The notes under the pieces are model-generated. The model was not told where the DNA came from. It saw only the letters and a program-made list of their open reading frames with translations, and made no database searches. The position numbers and the translations under genes are program-made. A stretch of DNA of 64,000 nucleotides. Source: a virus. This document shows, in pieces, positions 10,433 to 20,240 of the stretch. Where the stretch lies: IMG/VR virus record IMGVR_UViG_3300017706_000970, positions 24,996 through 88,995 of that record. One strand, given 5' to 3'. Every line of letters begins with the position of its first letter. The first letter of the stretch is position 1.

Positions 10433-12996
10433 TGCCCGGATACACACTATCTAACTTGGGGATCACCGAAACCTTTTATGGTTGGTTCACAAAGACTAAC
10501 GATATTATTGCACAACTAAACTCGGTCTCTGGACAGGGTGTTTCAGCTGCTGGTCTTTCTGGTGATAATTTAATTATTACATTAATTGACGGTAGTACGT
10601 TTGATGCTGGATCCGCAGTCGGTCCTACTGGAGATGCTGTTGCTGGTGCTGCCATAACAAATGGCGAACTGATCTTTACTCTGGATAGTGGAATCGTTAT
10701 CAATGTGGGTAATGTTGTGGGTCCAACGGGAACAACCGGACCGATAGGTCCAGCAGGATCAACTGGTCATACAGGTGCTTCAGGTCCAGCGGGTGAGGGA
10801 GTCCCGACCGGCGGAAATGTTGGTTATGCACTGGTCAAAGCCTCAAACACTGATCGAGATACAGAATGGTCTGACATTACCAGTCTTTCTAGATCACATC
10901 CCGGTCAAATTGGTGGGTTCGAAGCAGGAACCGGAGACTTAATTTTTGGTATTGGTATTTCTCAAGATAGTCTCGCTAGAGATTTATATCCTCGTTGGTC
11001 AACTAACTATTATCTCTCAGAGGTTCACACAGGGCCCGGCGTCTCTCAAGAGGGTGCCAAGGGATTATACTCAGTTGCCCTACAGATGGATGGATATACA
11101 CAGGGTTATGACGACGGGTTAACATCTGGTATAAAAGTACTAAACTTCTTAGAATCTACAAGACCATTTGAATCTAATTACTTCACTCGTGGTTCTTGTA
11201 CTGGAGAAACATTAGACGGACCTCCCGGATTCTACTGGAACCGTATGAAGTATTTCCCAACAACAAAACTTCAACCAATCTATGTTGCTAATTATTGTAC
11301 AGTAGATAAGTATCTCATGTATATTTCTGGTTACACTGGAGGAGCAACCGCAACTGCGGGTAACCTTTCGAAGAGAAGGGGAACCTACGGTTGGTTTGGT
11401 ATGATTCCAATGCAAAGTTTTCCAGTGGGAACTCCATCTAGTGAATCTACAAACTTTGATGGATTCGTTAATGGATCAACCTGTGCATACTTATTCAGAC
11501 CACAGGGAGCTGCATTAAACTCAGGCGGAGTTGGTATCTCGGTTACCGATTCGAATTTTGATGTTGATGGTATTTCATATGGATCATGGACTGGTGATTA
11601 TGTTAGAGAGGTAACTCCGGGTAGAACTGGACCAGTTGCACTTTACCCTGAGTCAAATGGTGAATTGGGATTAGGATCAGGATTTACTCTATCTCCCGGT
11701 TGGTATTATCTTGCTAGTGAAATTATTCCTGCTGCTTGGTTTAGTGTTGGTTCAGAGATAGATCCACTGAAAGACGGTGGTGTAACCGATCAGGGATTAT
11801 TGGGTGATGATATTATTATCACCCATACTAATGCTAGTACCAGTCAAGGTTCTTCTGATATGTTTGGACTGAATGGATTTGAACTAGCCCCCGAGGGAGA
11901 AAGCACTGGGGTTGGAGCTCCGTTTACACCTTCTGCTTATCTAGGAATTGCATCACTTACGCAAGACATGGAAACTATTCCAACTGGTCTTCCCCCGTAC
12001 CTATGGTATACACAGGGACTTTCTGGTGCTTCAGCAGAAGGTAGATTTGGATCTAGTGGTTCTGATCTTTTCTTTGTTGGTCACAAGGGACTTCATCCGT
12101 TAGATACGTCAGTTGACACCGATGGTGCAATCACAGTTAGAGCTCAGAATGCTGAACAGGCATCTGCTCCAAGAATTGCAATTTCTATTGCTAGTTCTTC
12201 TTCACAATTAGATTCGTTACGACCATTGGTCAATCCACAAGCAGAACAACAAGAAGCAGAAAAATGCATTGCTTTCTGGGATGGTCATGTAAACCCACTA
12301 ACAAACCCCGGAAACGCCGGTGGTGCGGGTGATCCGGGTTATAGTGGAGATTGGACTGGTGGACTAGACGGAATTGCGTGGACATACGCATTGTTCGGTC
12401 AAACATACAGTGATGGAGTTAGTGCGGGGTGGACATTCGAAAGTGTAAGATGCCCAGACGGAACTTGTCCAGAGTTCCTCCGACCTCCTGCTCACGGAGG
12501 TACATACGGTGTTGTCGGAGGTGACAGAACCGGACTACCCGGTAGTTACAGTTCGTTCGACTTAAACCCTCAAGGACTGACTACTGCTGGTATTACAGGT
12601 AGCACCGCTGAAGGATTTATTCGAATTACCGGAACAGGTGGAGATATATTCTACTATGGATTTGGTTTAAATGTTGCTGCTAGAGGACATGGTGTATCGG
12701 GCGCTACCGCAGCAGGATGTACTGGTGCTATTACGGATCCGGCCGAAGGCGGTGGTTTTAATGTGATCTATAGATTCCCGATCGGCGATACCATCTCGAT
12801 TCCGGGCAACAACTCTCTACCGGTAGATGGTTTAGGTATTGACGCGAGCATTTCACTCTTTGTGAATGCACAAGAAGATATTCACAAGAAATGGTTCGGT
12901 ACTGTTTCCGGATCAGAGAAGAACCACTTGGTTCACTTCACGGGAACATTTGGTTGTTCTGGTGATGGTGGATATCCAGTTTATACAGGACCATAA
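10432..12996 (+). CDS. collagen-like tail fibre protein
   Basis: 854 residues. The N-terminus (Y-T-L-S-N-L-G-I-T-E-T-F-Y-x-W) looks like a fibre attachment domain and holds two repeats about G-D-N-L-I-I-T-L. A short collagen-like Gly-X-Y run (GPTGTTGPIGPAGSTG) lies at about residues 99-125. The rest is Gly/Ser/Thr-rich with no catalytic motif seen and resembles other long marine phage fibres. The position between the baseplate genes and the PAAR spike gene supports an adsorption or decoration role. An AGAGGA-type Shine-Dalgarno lies about 8 bases before the start. Target and receptor cannot be judged. Confidence 0.75.
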   Translation: MPGYTLSNLGITETFYGWFTKTNDIIAQLNSVSGQGVSAAGLSGDNLIITLIDGSTFDAGSAVGPTGDAVAGAAITNGELIFTLDSGIVINVGNVVGPTGTTGPIGPAGSTGHTGASGPAGEGVPTGGNVGYALVKASNTDRDTEWSDITSLSRSHPGQIGGFEAGTGDLIFGIGISQDSLARDLYPRWSTNYYLSEVHTGPGVSQEGAKGLYSVALQMDGYTQGYDDGLTSGIKVLNFLESTRPFESNYFTRGSCTGETLDGPPGFYWNRMKYFPTTKLQPIYVANYCTVDKYLMYISGYTGGATATAGNLSKRRGTYGWFGMIPMQSFPVGTPSSESTNFDGFVNGSTCAYLFRPQGAALNSGGVGISVTDSNFDVDGISYGSWTGDYVREVTPGRTGPVALYPESNGELGLGSGFTLSPGWYYLASEIIPAAWFSVGSEIDPLKDGGVTDQGLLGDDIIITHTNASTSQGSSDMFGLNGFELAPEGESTGVGAPFTPSAYLGIASLTQDMETIPTGLPPYLWYTQGLSGASAEGRFGSSGSDLFFVGHKGLHPLDTSVDTDGAITVRAQNAEQASAPRIAISIASSSSQLDSLRPLVNPQAEQQEAEKCIAFWDGHVNPLTNPGNAGGAGDPGYSGDWTGGLDGIAWTYALFGQTYSDGVSAGWTFESVRCPDGTCPEFLRPPAHGGTYGVVGGDRTGLPGSYSSFDLNPQGLTTAGITGSTAEGFIRITGTGGDIFYYGFGLNVAARGHGVSGATAAGCTGAITDPAEGGGFNVIYRFPIGDTISIPGNNSLPVDGLGIDASISLFVNAQEDIHKKWFGTVSGSEKNHLVHFTGTFGCSGDGGYPVYTGP

Positions 12997-12999
12997 TCT

Positions 13000-13281
13000 A
13001 TGCCGGGAGTCGCAAGAATAGGAGATGGTACAAATTCAGAAGCAAAGGTCGGTCCAAAACCCGGATCTACTAATGTCTTTGTAAACAGTCGATCAATTGC
13101 AACTGAAGGTAATTCTTTTCTAACTCCGCACCAGCATGGACAGAGTACAATTACTTCTACTTTTGTTGGAACAGGAAATCAGAAAGTTCTTGCGAATGGA
13201 AGTCCTATACTGAAACAAGGAAGTCAAGCTTTGTGTGGTCATAGTATCATAGAATCTTCCCCCAATGTTCAAACGGGTTAG
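13000..13281 (+). CDS. 5.4: PAAR-repeat spike tip protein (gp5.4-like)
   Basis: 93 residues with the layout of PAAR proteins: an N-terminal MPGVARIGD strand, S-T-N-V-F-V-N-S-R hairpin, then His at H-Q-H-G (~43-46), N-G-S-P-I at ~66 and a late C-G-H near residue 80. These His/Cys residues are the usual metal ligands at the spike apex. T4 gp5.4 (97 residues) caps the gp5 needle and pierces the outer membrane. Here it is three bases behind a fibre gene and just before the neck genes, so it is separated from any gp5 homologue, which is not in the window. The Shine-Dalgarno is weak, which suggests coupling to the upstream gene. Confidence 0.8.
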   Translation: MPGVARIGDGTNSEAKVGPKPGSTNVFVNSRSIATEGNSFLTPHQHGQSTITSTFVGTGNQKVLANGSPILKQGSQALCGHSIIESSPNVQTG

Positions 13282-13290
13282 TCTTTCGTT

Positions 13291-13298
13291 TATACATA
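13291..13298 (+). promoter_or_regulatory. possible divergent late promoter before gp13
   Basis: TATACATA, one mismatch from TATAAATA, in the 36-base gap before gp13 and 19 bases ahead of its start. The spacing matches the other late promoters here, and a strong CGGAGG follows at 13305-13310. The mismatch leaves it uncertain. Confidence 0.4.
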
Positions 13299-13317
13299 GT
13301 ATAACGGAGGTGTATAG

Positions 13318-14067
13318 ATGAGCGTAACATCAAGAGAAGAACTCAAAGAATACTGCTTGCGAAAGTTAGGTTTTCCTGTCGTTGAAATTAACGTGGATGA
13401 TCAACAAGTAGAAGATCGAATTGATGATGCTATCGAACACTTCACGGAGTATCACTTCGACGGAGTAGAAACTCGATACCTAAAACACCAAATTGTTGCA
13501 GATGATGTAACCAATGGATATCTGGATATGAATCTGGTAGATCCAAGTGTGGTTTCCGTTGTTCGTGCTTTTCAATTTGGAAGTGGAGCCGCAGGTAACT
13601 TCATGGGTGTCAAATACCAAATGGCATTCAATGACTTCTACGGTCTTCGTAACGGCGGTACACTTCAGTATTATGATCAGGTAATGAGACACATGCAAAT
13701 GATCTCAGACTATCTCACACCAGAAAAGAAAATTCGTTTCAACCGAGTAACTAATAAGTTATTCCTTGATATGGACTGGTCAGAAGAAGTTTCGGTAGGA
13801 GATTATCTGATGTTTGAGTGTTATGTTGCCGTTGATGGTGAGTCATACAAAGAACTATATAATGATCGTTTCCTTAAAGAGTATGCCTCGGCCCTCATTA
13901 AAAGACAGTGGGGTTCGAACCTCTCGAAGTTTGAGGGAATGCAGTTACCCGGTGGTGTACAGTTCAACGGACAACAAATGTTTCAGGATGCACAAGAAGA
14001 AATTAGAAGGCTAGAAGACGAGATGTCTCTCAAGTATGAACTTCCACCAGACTTTATGACGGGATGA
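13318..14067 (+). CDS. 13: neck protein gp13
   Basis: 249 residues. The N-terminus (Y-C-L-R-K-L-G-F-P-V-V-E-I-N-V-D-D-x-Q-V-E-D-R-I-D-D-A, residues ~12-38) is the characteristic block of cyanophage-type gp13, followed by FTEYHFDGVE. In T4 gp13 joins gp14 to close the filled head and seat the tail. The following genes 14, 15, 16 and 17 are in T4 order, which supports the call strongly. T4 gp13 is 309 residues, so this one is shorter. The start has a strong Shine-Dalgarno (CGGAGGTG). Confidence 0.9.
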   Translation: MSVTSREELKEYCLRKLGFPVVEINVDDQQVEDRIDDAIEHFTEYHFDGVETRYLKHQIVADDVTNGYLDMNLVDPSVVSVVRAFQFGSGAAGNFMGVKYQMAFNDFYGLRNGGTLQYYDQVMRHMQMISDYLTPEKKIRFNRVTNKLFLDMDWSEEVSVGDYLMFECYVAVDGESYKELYNDRFLKEYASALIKRQWGSNLSKFEGMQLPGGVQFNGQQMFQDAQEEIRRLEDEMSLKYELPPDFMTG

Positions 14068-14070
14068 TAA

Positions 14071-14724
14071 ATGGGAACTAATCCGTTCTTCAACAAAAAA
14101 CCACACACTTCTTCAAGTGTTCTAGAAGATCTCACCGTCGAAACCATTCGAATGTATGGTCGAGATATGGTCTACCTTCCACGAACACTCGTTCGAGAAG
14201 ACACTATCTTCGGTGAAGACAATGCCTCTATCTTCTCAGATGGTATGCAAATGGAAATGTACATTGATTCGATTGATGGGTTTGGTGGTGGAGATCAGAT
14301 TACACAGTTCGGTTTTGAAATTCAAGACACCGTAGATCTTGTAGTTGCAAAGAGAGTTTTCCGCGATAACTTTGTTGGTTCTGGTTCTACGCAGATTCAC
14401 CCGCAAGAAGGTGATTTAATTTACTTTCCGATGTCTCGTTATATCTTTGAGATTAAATTTGTAGAACATGAAAATCCTTTTTACCAGTTAGGTAAACTCT
14501 ACACATATAGATTATCCTGCGAACTCTTCCGTTACTCACACGAGAAACTGGATACAGGTTGGTCTGCGATCGATGGTCTAGAAGATGCGATCGATGGTGT
14601 CACTGGTGCCTCTGGAGATATTATTCCACAGGACGGATATGGTACGAACTCCGACATTAAGACTGATGGTGATTCAATTCTCGACTTCTCAGAGAATGAT
14701 CCATTCTCGGAGGGTAACTACTGA
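14071..14724 (+). CDS. 14: neck protein gp14
   Basis: 217 residues; T4 gp14 is 256. The N-terminal segment NPFFNKK, then Q/T-rich V-E-T-I-R-M-Y-G-R-D-M-V-Y-L-P-R near residues 22-40 and the E-D-x-I-F-G-E-D motif are shared by T4-like gp14 proteins. It works with gp13 at the head-tail joint. It follows gp13 by three bases and its TGA overlaps the ATG of gp15, so the three form a coupled unit. The C-terminus is acidic and Gly-rich. Confidence 0.9.
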   Translation: MGTNPFFNKKPHTSSSVLEDLTVETIRMYGRDMVYLPRTLVREDTIFGEDNASIFSDGMQMEMYIDSIDGFGGGDQITQFGFEIQDTVDLVVAKRVFRDNFVGSGSTQIHPQEGDLIYFPMSRYIFEIKFVEHENPFYQLGKLYTYRLSCELFRYSHEKLDTGWSAIDGLEDAIDGVTGASGDIIPQDGYGTNSDIKTDGDSILDFSENDPFSEGNY

Positions 14725-15629
14725 TGTTTCAATCACACTTCTATCATGAGACAATAAGAAACACTGTTGTAGCTTTCGGTACTTTATTTGATGATATTAA
14801 AATACAAAAGTTAAATGCGGATGGTACTGAACGAGTAAGTATTCAGGTTCCTCTTGCTTATGCTGCAAGAGAAAAGTACATTGAACGGTTAAAACAAGAC
14901 AACCGATTAAACGATGACGAATACCCAAACGCACATGTCCAGATGACGCTGCCTAGAATGTCTTTCAATATGACATCTCTGAATTATGATGCAAGTCGAA
15001 AGAGAAATACAATTCACCGCCGTCGTGTCAAGGATGTTGAAGGTACACAAGGACAATTATCATATCAGTACGCCGAAGTGCCATATAATATGGGTTTTGA
15101 ACTTGGTATCTATGCGTCTACATTTGAAGATGGATTACAGATTGTAGAACAGATTGTTCCATACTTCACTCCAGAATTTAACGTAACCTTTCAAAAGGCT
15201 GGTGGAACTTCTGATATTAACAGCAAGATCGATTTGCCTATTGTGTTGGATAGTGTAAACTTAGACTATGACTTCCTTGGTGATATGGAAACAAGAAGAT
15301 TACTAAACTGGACACTCTCCTTTAATGTAAGAAGTTATTTGTATGGTCCGACTAGAAGAGACAAGACAATCATATACACAAAGTCCACTTTGTTTGATCT
15401 CGGAGACGGATTAACTTCTGGTCAAGTTGCAGGACTCTGTGGAGCAACGGGAGCAGTGGCTAGAATTGATATTGGAATATCGGGCGGTACTGGAATCTTT
15501 ATCGATGGTTCTCAGACAGATCCATCTGCTATACCACCTTATACATTTACACAAACTGAATATCAATTCAACAATCCATCTGGATCTGGAACTGGTGATG
15601 TGATTGATGGAGGAGGAGAAACTGTATGA
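14724..15629 (+). CDS. 15: tail sheath stabiliser and completion protein gp15
   Basis: 301 residues (T4 gp15 is 272). Matching features include the N-terminal F-Y-H-E-T-I-R-N, F-D-D-I-K-I-Q-K, the block VPLAYAAREKYIERL at ~42-57, L-P-R-M-S-F-N-M with NYDASRKRN, and the E-Q-I-V-P-Y-F-T-P-E-F-N-V-T segment near 144. gp15 caps the tail terminus and binds the neck. The last ~60 residues, after the conserved sheath-binding part, are Gly/Thr-rich and look like an added tail. It overlaps gp14 and gp16 by 1 and 4 bases. Confidence 0.9.
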   Translation: MFQSHFYHETIRNTVVAFGTLFDDIKIQKLNADGTERVSIQVPLAYAAREKYIERLKQDNRLNDDEYPNAHVQMTLPRMSFNMTSLNYDASRKRNTIHRRRVKDVEGTQGQLSYQYAEVPYNMGFELGIYASTFEDGLQIVEQIVPYFTPEFNVTFQKAGGTSDINSKIDLPIVLDSVNLDYDFLGDMETRRLLNWTLSFNVRSYLYGPTRRDKTIIYTKSTLFDLGDGLTSGQVAGLCGATGAVARIDIGISGGTGIFIDGSQTDPSAIPPYTFTQTEYQFNNPSGSGTGDVIDGGGETV

Positions 15630-16075
15630 GTGAAGATCGTGTAGATAAAAATCTCAATGAGGTATTTGAGATAGAACCCGTGGTAGTTGATGCTGAAATT
15701 ATCGAACCAGAAAAACCAAAACAAGTCGGTGATCAAAAGGCAGAGAGAGATTTTCACGAAGTTCGTGGGTCTCTCAAAGATATCATAGATCGAGGCAGTG
15801 AAGCCATTGATGGTATTCTTCAGGTTGCCTCCGAAACGGAAAGTCCGAGAGCATATGAAGTCGCAGCTCAGATGATTAAAACCGTCGCAGATGCGAACAA
15901 AGATCTCTTAGAGATTCACAAGAAACTCAAGGACATCAATAAAGAAACAACAACAGTCAACAACACCACAAATAATTCTCTATTCGTTGGTTCAACTAAA
16001 GAACTTCAAATGTTCTTGAAAGAACAAAAAGAAAATATGATGCTGGAGGAGAAAGATGCCGAGGTCGGAGACTGA
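15626..16075 (+). CDS. 16: terminase small subunit gp16
   Basis: 149 residues (T4 gp16 is 164). Recognised by the central helical block with T-E-S-P-R-A-Y-E-V-A-A-Q-M near residue 72, L-L-E-I-H-K-K-L-K-D-I (~92-102) and the N-N-T-T-N-N-S-L-F-V-G-S-T-K-E-L region, all in the same order as T4 gp16. It regulates packaging and recognises DNA for the gp17 motor. The N-terminus is acidic. A strong AGGAGGAG precedes the start. The gp17 ATG lies 20 bases inside its 3' end. Confidence 0.88.
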   Translation: MSEDRVDKNLNEVFEIEPVVVDAEIIEPEKPKQVGDQKAERDFHEVRGSLKDIIDRGSEAIDGILQVASETESPRAYEVAAQMIKTVADANKDLLEIHKKLKDINKETTTVNNTTNNSLFVGSTKELQMFLKEQKENMMLEEKDAEVGD

Positions 16076-17684
16076 TCATTACTTAGGCAACCCATTATTA
16101 AAGGCTGCCGGAGTAGAACAACAATTTACACAAGAAGAGATCAAAGAATACATCAAGTGTTCTCAAGATCCTATTTTCTTTATCAAGAACTACATTCAGA
16201 TTGTATCACTTGATAAGGGTCTTGTTCCATTTACTCTATGGGACTTTCAAGAAGAAGTTGTAGAGACCGTTCACAACAATCGTTTTGTCATTTGCAAGTT
16301 CCCGCGTCAGACGGGAAAGAGTACGACAATGATCGCATACATCTTGCACTATGTTTTATTCAATGACAATATGAATGTAGCAATTCTTGCTAACAAACTT
16401 GCAACTGCACGAGAGTTGTTGTCTCGATTGCAACTGGCATATGAAAATTTGCCGAAGTGGTTACAACAGGGCGTGATATCATGGAACAAGGGATCGATCG
16501 AACTAGAAAACGGATCCAGAATTATCGCTTCTGCTACCTCGTCCAGTGCAGTTCGTGGTGGATCTTTCAACATGATTTTCCTTGACGAATTTGCTTATGT
16601 TCCACATGAAGTAGCTGACGAGTTCTTCAGTTCAGTCTACCCCACCATTTCATCTGGTAAGGATACTAAAATTCTAATCGTCTCCACTCCAAGGGGTATG
16701 AATCTGTTTCACAAATACTGGGTGGGTGCAAACAAAAAAGAAGGCGAACCGGGCAAAAATACATACGTTCCTATCGAGGTGCATTGGTCACAGGTGCCGG
16801 GTAGGGATGAGAAGTGGAAGAAGGAAACAATTGCCAACTCGTCAGAAGAACAATTCCGTACAGAATTTGAATGTGAGTTCTTGGGTTCAGTAAACACTTT
16901 AATCTCTCCTGCTAAATTAAAATGTATGACATATGAGTCTCCAATCATGAAAAGAGAAGAGGGTCTAAAGGTATACAAAAAACCGGAAAAGGATCGACAG
17001 TACTTTATCACTGTGGACACCTCCAGAGGTCTAGGGCAGGACTACCATGCATTTGTTGTGTTCGATACTACTGAGAGTCCATATCAGATCGTAGCTACGT
17101 TTAGAAATAACGAAATGGCTCCGATGGTTTATCCAAATGTGATATACCAGACCGCTAAAGAATACAACGAAGCACAAGTTTTATGTGAGTTAAATGATAT
17201 CGGCGGACAGGTTGCGGACATTCTTCGTAACGATCTTGAATACGAGAATATGTTGTCTACTTCTATGAAGGGTAGATCGGGTCAGGTTCTCGGTGAAGGA
17301 TTTGGTCAGCAAGTAACTTACGGTATGAAAATGACTCAACCAGTGAAAAAAATTGGTTGTTCTACTCTAAAGAGTTTCATTGAAACCGATAAGATGATAA
17401 TTAACGATTATAATATATTGGAAGAGTTAATCAACTTCGTTTCAGTTCGTACTAGTTACGAAGCAGACGCTGGTCATCATGATGACTTAGTTATGTGCCT
17501 CGTCATATTTGCGTGGATGACTACTCAGAAGTATTTTCAAGAGTATTTTGATGTTGATCTTAGAAAACAATTATACGAAACTGAAATGAAAACTATCGAA
17601 GAGGATATGATGCCTTTTGGGTTTATTCAGGATGGATTAGAAGATCAAGGAGAGATCGATGCAGAGGGTGATAGGTGGTTTTGA
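16056..17684 (+). CDS. 17: terminase large subunit gp17
   Basis: 542 residues (T4 gp17 is 610). The N-terminal ATPase shows an adenine-binding W-D-F-Q region, Walker A RQTGKST at ~84-90 and Walker B with catalytic Glu, IFLDEFA, at ~174-180, followed by the S-T-P-R-G coupling motif. The C-terminal RNase H-fold nuclease shows V-D-T-S-R-G near residue 322 and H-H-D-D-L-V near 477, the acidic metal-binding residues. It packages DNA through the gp20 portal. The gene overlaps gp16 by 20 bases and has its own GGAGGAG inside gp16. Confidence 0.95.
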   Translation: MPRSETDHYLGNPLLKAAGVEQQFTQEEIKEYIKCSQDPIFFIKNYIQIVSLDKGLVPFTLWDFQEEVVETVHNNRFVICKFPRQTGKSTTMIAYILHYVLFNDNMNVAILANKLATARELLSRLQLAYENLPKWLQQGVISWNKGSIELENGSRIIASATSSSAVRGGSFNMIFLDEFAYVPHEVADEFFSSVYPTISSGKDTKILIVSTPRGMNLFHKYWVGANKKEGEPGKNTYVPIEVHWSQVPGRDEKWKKETIANSSEEQFRTEFECEFLGSVNTLISPAKLKCMTYESPIMKREEGLKVYKKPEKDRQYFITVDTSRGLGQDYHAFVVFDTTESPYQIVATFRNNEMAPMVYPNVIYQTAKEYNEAQVLCELNDIGGQVADILRNDLEYENMLSTSMKGRSGQVLGEGFGQQVTYGMKMTQPVKKIGCSTLKSFIETDKMIINDYNILEELINFVSVRTSYEADAGHHDDLVMCLVIFAWMTTQKYFQEYFDVDLRKQLYETEMKTIEEDMMPFGFIQDGLEDQGEIDAEGDRWF

Positions 17685-17696
17685 AAAACTGATTTT

Positions 17697-17704
17697 ACTA
17701 AATA
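17697..17704 (+). promoter_or_regulatory. late promoter (CTAAATA variant) before gp18
   Basis: ACTAAATA in the 59-base gap between gp17 and gp18. The flanking ATTTTACTAAATA is repeated exactly before gene 22. AAAGGAGA follows at ~17732 and the ATG at 17744. Confidence 0.6.
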
Positions 17705-17743
17705 TCATGACTATATTGAGATATTCTCACAAAGGAGAGCACA

Positions 17744-19579
17744 ATGGCCTTTCAAGTAAGTCCCGGCGTACAAGTAAAAGAATTAGATTTAACCACGATC
17801 GTTCCCACTATTGCCACGACCCCAGCGGGTTTTGTTGGATTATTCTCATGGGGGCCCGCAAATGAAGTTGCCACTGTTTCTTCTGAAAACGAATTGAGAG
17901 AACTCTACGGCGAACCAAATGACGCAAACGCTGCACACTGGTGGACCGCCGCGAGTTTCCTTCGTTACGGAAGTAACCTCCAAGTCGTTCGTGCAGAACC
18001 AGACACATCACTAAATGCCGGTCACGGAACATCAGGAAAAGATGGTGTAACTGGATGTTTCCCACTCACAGATAAACTCGCATCAACCACCGGACCTTTC
18101 CAGAGTACCCAATATTCTTCCGGAACATTCGTTGCAAGATATCCCGGTAAACTCGGCAACTCAATCGGTGTTGCCGTTTGGGATAGTGCCGCAGCAGGAA
18201 CCGGCGGTGTAGACGGTGGTACATTTGCAGGATGGGGTGTGGTAGGAGCTACCGGAACATGGGCATCTTACTTCCGCGAGAAACCAGACACATCACAGGC
18301 TGCACAAAACGCCACTGGAATTACAACTGGTTTTAATGACGAACTTCATATTCTCGTTTTTGATGCCGACGGTAAACTTACTGGAACAAAGAACACTCCA
18401 TTAGAAATTTACGAAGCTGTTTCCAAAGCAACAGACGCCAAACTTCCAGATGGATCTACGAACTACTATCGCAACCGAATTAACAATCTTTCGGAATATA
18501 TCGCAGTTACAAAGGCTACAGAACAATCATCACCAACTGGTGATGGAGATACGATCGGCGAAGTATATGATGGTGCGGCCGGTAATTCCTTTGGTGCGTT
18601 CTTCAATCCTACTATCGGCGACGGGACCGGTGCAACAGCCAGCCGACAACTTCGAGATGGTCAACAACTCGCAGGTGGTACTGCCTCTGGTGGTGAGATC
18701 GGTGTTACGAGTGAAATCACTCTTCAGTACGACGCTATCTTCGACAATGCTGAAGAAAGAGACGTATCCTTCCTTATCTCCGGACCAGCTGATACCACAC
18801 TAAAGAATAGTCTCGTATCGATTGCTGAACGCAGAAAAGATTGCATCGTAACTCTATCACCAGATTCCGATTCGGTTGTAGAAAAAAGTTCAGGACAGGC
18901 CACGGAAATTCTCGCCGATGCAGCTGCCGTCACAACTAAGTCATCCTTCGCTGTTATGGACAGTGGTTGGAAACTAGTCTACGACCCATACAACGATGTA
19001 TACCGATATGTCCCACTAAACGGTGACATCGCCGGTCTCATGGTTGCATCTGATCAGGATTCAGAACCTTGGTTCTCTCCTGCCGGTTTCAACCGTGGTA
19101 GACTACGAAACGTAATTAAGCTTGCATACAGTCCCAACAAGGCTGACCGCGATGCTCTCTATGTTAAGGGAGTAAACCCAGTCGTTGCCTTCGAATCAGA
19201 AGGTGTAGTGTTGTTTGGTGACAAGACCATGCTTGCGAAACCAAGTGCATTCGACCGAATCAATGTTCGTCGTCTGTTCAATATTCTTGAGAAATCAATC
19301 GCCACTGCTGCGAAGTTCTCACTCTTCGAATTCAACGATGAGTTTACAAGAGCGTCCTTCCGCAACTTGGTCGAACCATTCCTCAGAGACGTTCAAGCAA
19401 GAAGAGGTATCTTTGACTTCAAGGTTGTTTGTGACGAATCAAACAACACACCAGTCGTGATTGATAGAAACGAATTTGTTGCAGACATTTACATCAAACC
19501 AGCTCGTTCCATCAACTTTATTACTCTGAACTTTATCGCTACCCCAACTGGTGTAGACTTTGAAGAAATTGGTGCTTGA
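17744..19579 (+). CDS. 18: tail sheath protein gp18
   Basis: 611 residues (T4 gp18 is 659). The N-terminus V-S-P-G-V-Q-V-K-E-L-D and the following G-F-V-G-L-F-S-W-G-P-A motif are hallmarks of contractile sheath proteins. The C-terminal third (R-R-L-F-N-I-L-E-K-S-I, F-E-F-N-D-E-F-T-R, then D-F-K-V-V-C-D and Y-I-K-P-A-R-S-I-N-F-I) is the conserved sheath core. It polymerises round the gp19 tube and contracts on infection. Strong AAAGGAG before the start. Codons ending in C are common, as expected of an abundant virion protein. Confidence 0.95.
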   Translation: MAFQVSPGVQVKELDLTTIVPTIATTPAGFVGLFSWGPANEVATVSSENELRELYGEPNDANAAHWWTAASFLRYGSNLQVVRAEPDTSLNAGHGTSGKDGVTGCFPLTDKLASTTGPFQSTQYSSGTFVARYPGKLGNSIGVAVWDSAAAGTGGVDGGTFAGWGVVGATGTWASYFREKPDTSQAAQNATGITTGFNDELHILVFDADGKLTGTKNTPLEIYEAVSKATDAKLPDGSTNYYRNRINNLSEYIAVTKATEQSSPTGDGDTIGEVYDGAAGNSFGAFFNPTIGDGTGATASRQLRDGQQLAGGTASGGEIGVTSEITLQYDAIFDNAEERDVSFLISGPADTTLKNSLVSIAERRKDCIVTLSPDSDSVVEKSSGQATEILADAAAVTTKSSFAVMDSGWKLVYDPYNDVYRYVPLNGDIAGLMVASDQDSEPWFSPAGFNRGRLRNVIKLAYSPNKADRDALYVKGVNPVVAFESEGVVLFGDKTMLAKPSAFDRINVRRLFNILEKSIATAAKFSLFEFNDEFTRASFRNLVEPFLRDVQARRGIFDFKVVCDESNNTPVVIDRNEFVADIYIKPARSINFITLNFIATPTGVDFEEIGA

Positions 19580-19593
19580 TTTTAAAAATCTCG

Positions 19594-19601
19594 TATAAAT
19601 A
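19594..19601 (+). promoter_or_regulatory. T4-type late promoter before gp19
   Basis: Exact TATAAATA in the 48-base gap between gp18 and gp19. AGGAGT follows at 19617 and the gp19 ATG at 19628. Confidence 0.85.
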
Positions 19602-19627
19602 AAGTAGAAAGAAACTAGGAGTCCCAA

Positions 19628-20215
19628 ATGCCTTCACTAAAAGTCGATCAGATTAAACAAGTTCTTAAGGGCGGTGTACGAAGTAATCTCTTCCAAATCA
19701 CCGTTAACAGAACGGCTTCAGGAGTTAATGTTCCTGCCCTGCCGTTCGGTGACAACGGACAGAACCTTTCTGTTCTTGTGAGAGCTGGTCAAATCCCAGC
19801 GTCTACAATTGCACCAATCGAAGTTCCATTCCGTGGAACCAGATTCAAGACTGTAGGTGAGAGAACATTCGAGCCATGGACAATGACCGTTTATAACGAT
19901 CAGGAGATGCAGATTCGTGGATTCTTTGAAGAGTGGGCAAACGCCATGAAGGGGTTTGCTTCGAACGTAGGTCAACAAGATCCAACCACTCTGTTTGGTA
20001 TTGTTGAAATTCGTCAACTAAATATGGCAGGAGAGATCATCGGTCAACCTTGGGTACTTCAAGATTGCTGGCCATCAGACATCAGTGCAATTGATCTCTC
20101 AAATGATGCAGAAGGTGCCTTATCAGAGTTCTCCGTTACTTGGCAATACCAGTACTGGACACATCAACCGTTTACTGATGGTCCCAACATTGATGTCAAC
20201 AACGCCGGTCTTTGA
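19628..20215 (+). CDS. 19: tail tube protein gp19
   Basis: 195 residues (T4 gp19 is 163). The tube fold signature is visible: a basic N-terminus (L-K-G-G-V-R-S-N-L-F-Q-I), P-F-R-G-T-R-F-K-T-V-G near residue 68, the W-T-M-T-V-Y-N-D strand at ~83 and a C-terminal L-S-E-F-S-V-T-W-Q-Y-Q-Y-W strand. Six copies per ring form the inner tube of the tail. It lies between gp18 and gp20 as in T4 and has its own late promoter, consistent with the high copy number needed. Confidence 0.93.
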   Translation: MPSLKVDQIKQVLKGGVRSNLFQITVNRTASGVNVPALPFGDNGQNLSVLVRAGQIPASTIAPIEVPFRGTRFKTVGERTFEPWTMTVYNDQEMQIRGFFEEWANAMKGFASNVGQQDPTTLFGIVEIRQLNMAGEIIGQPWVLQDCWPSDISAIDLSNDAEGALSEFSVTWQYQYWTHQPFTDGPNIDVNNAGL

Positions 20216-20240
20216 TATATTTTAACATGAAGGAAGTGAT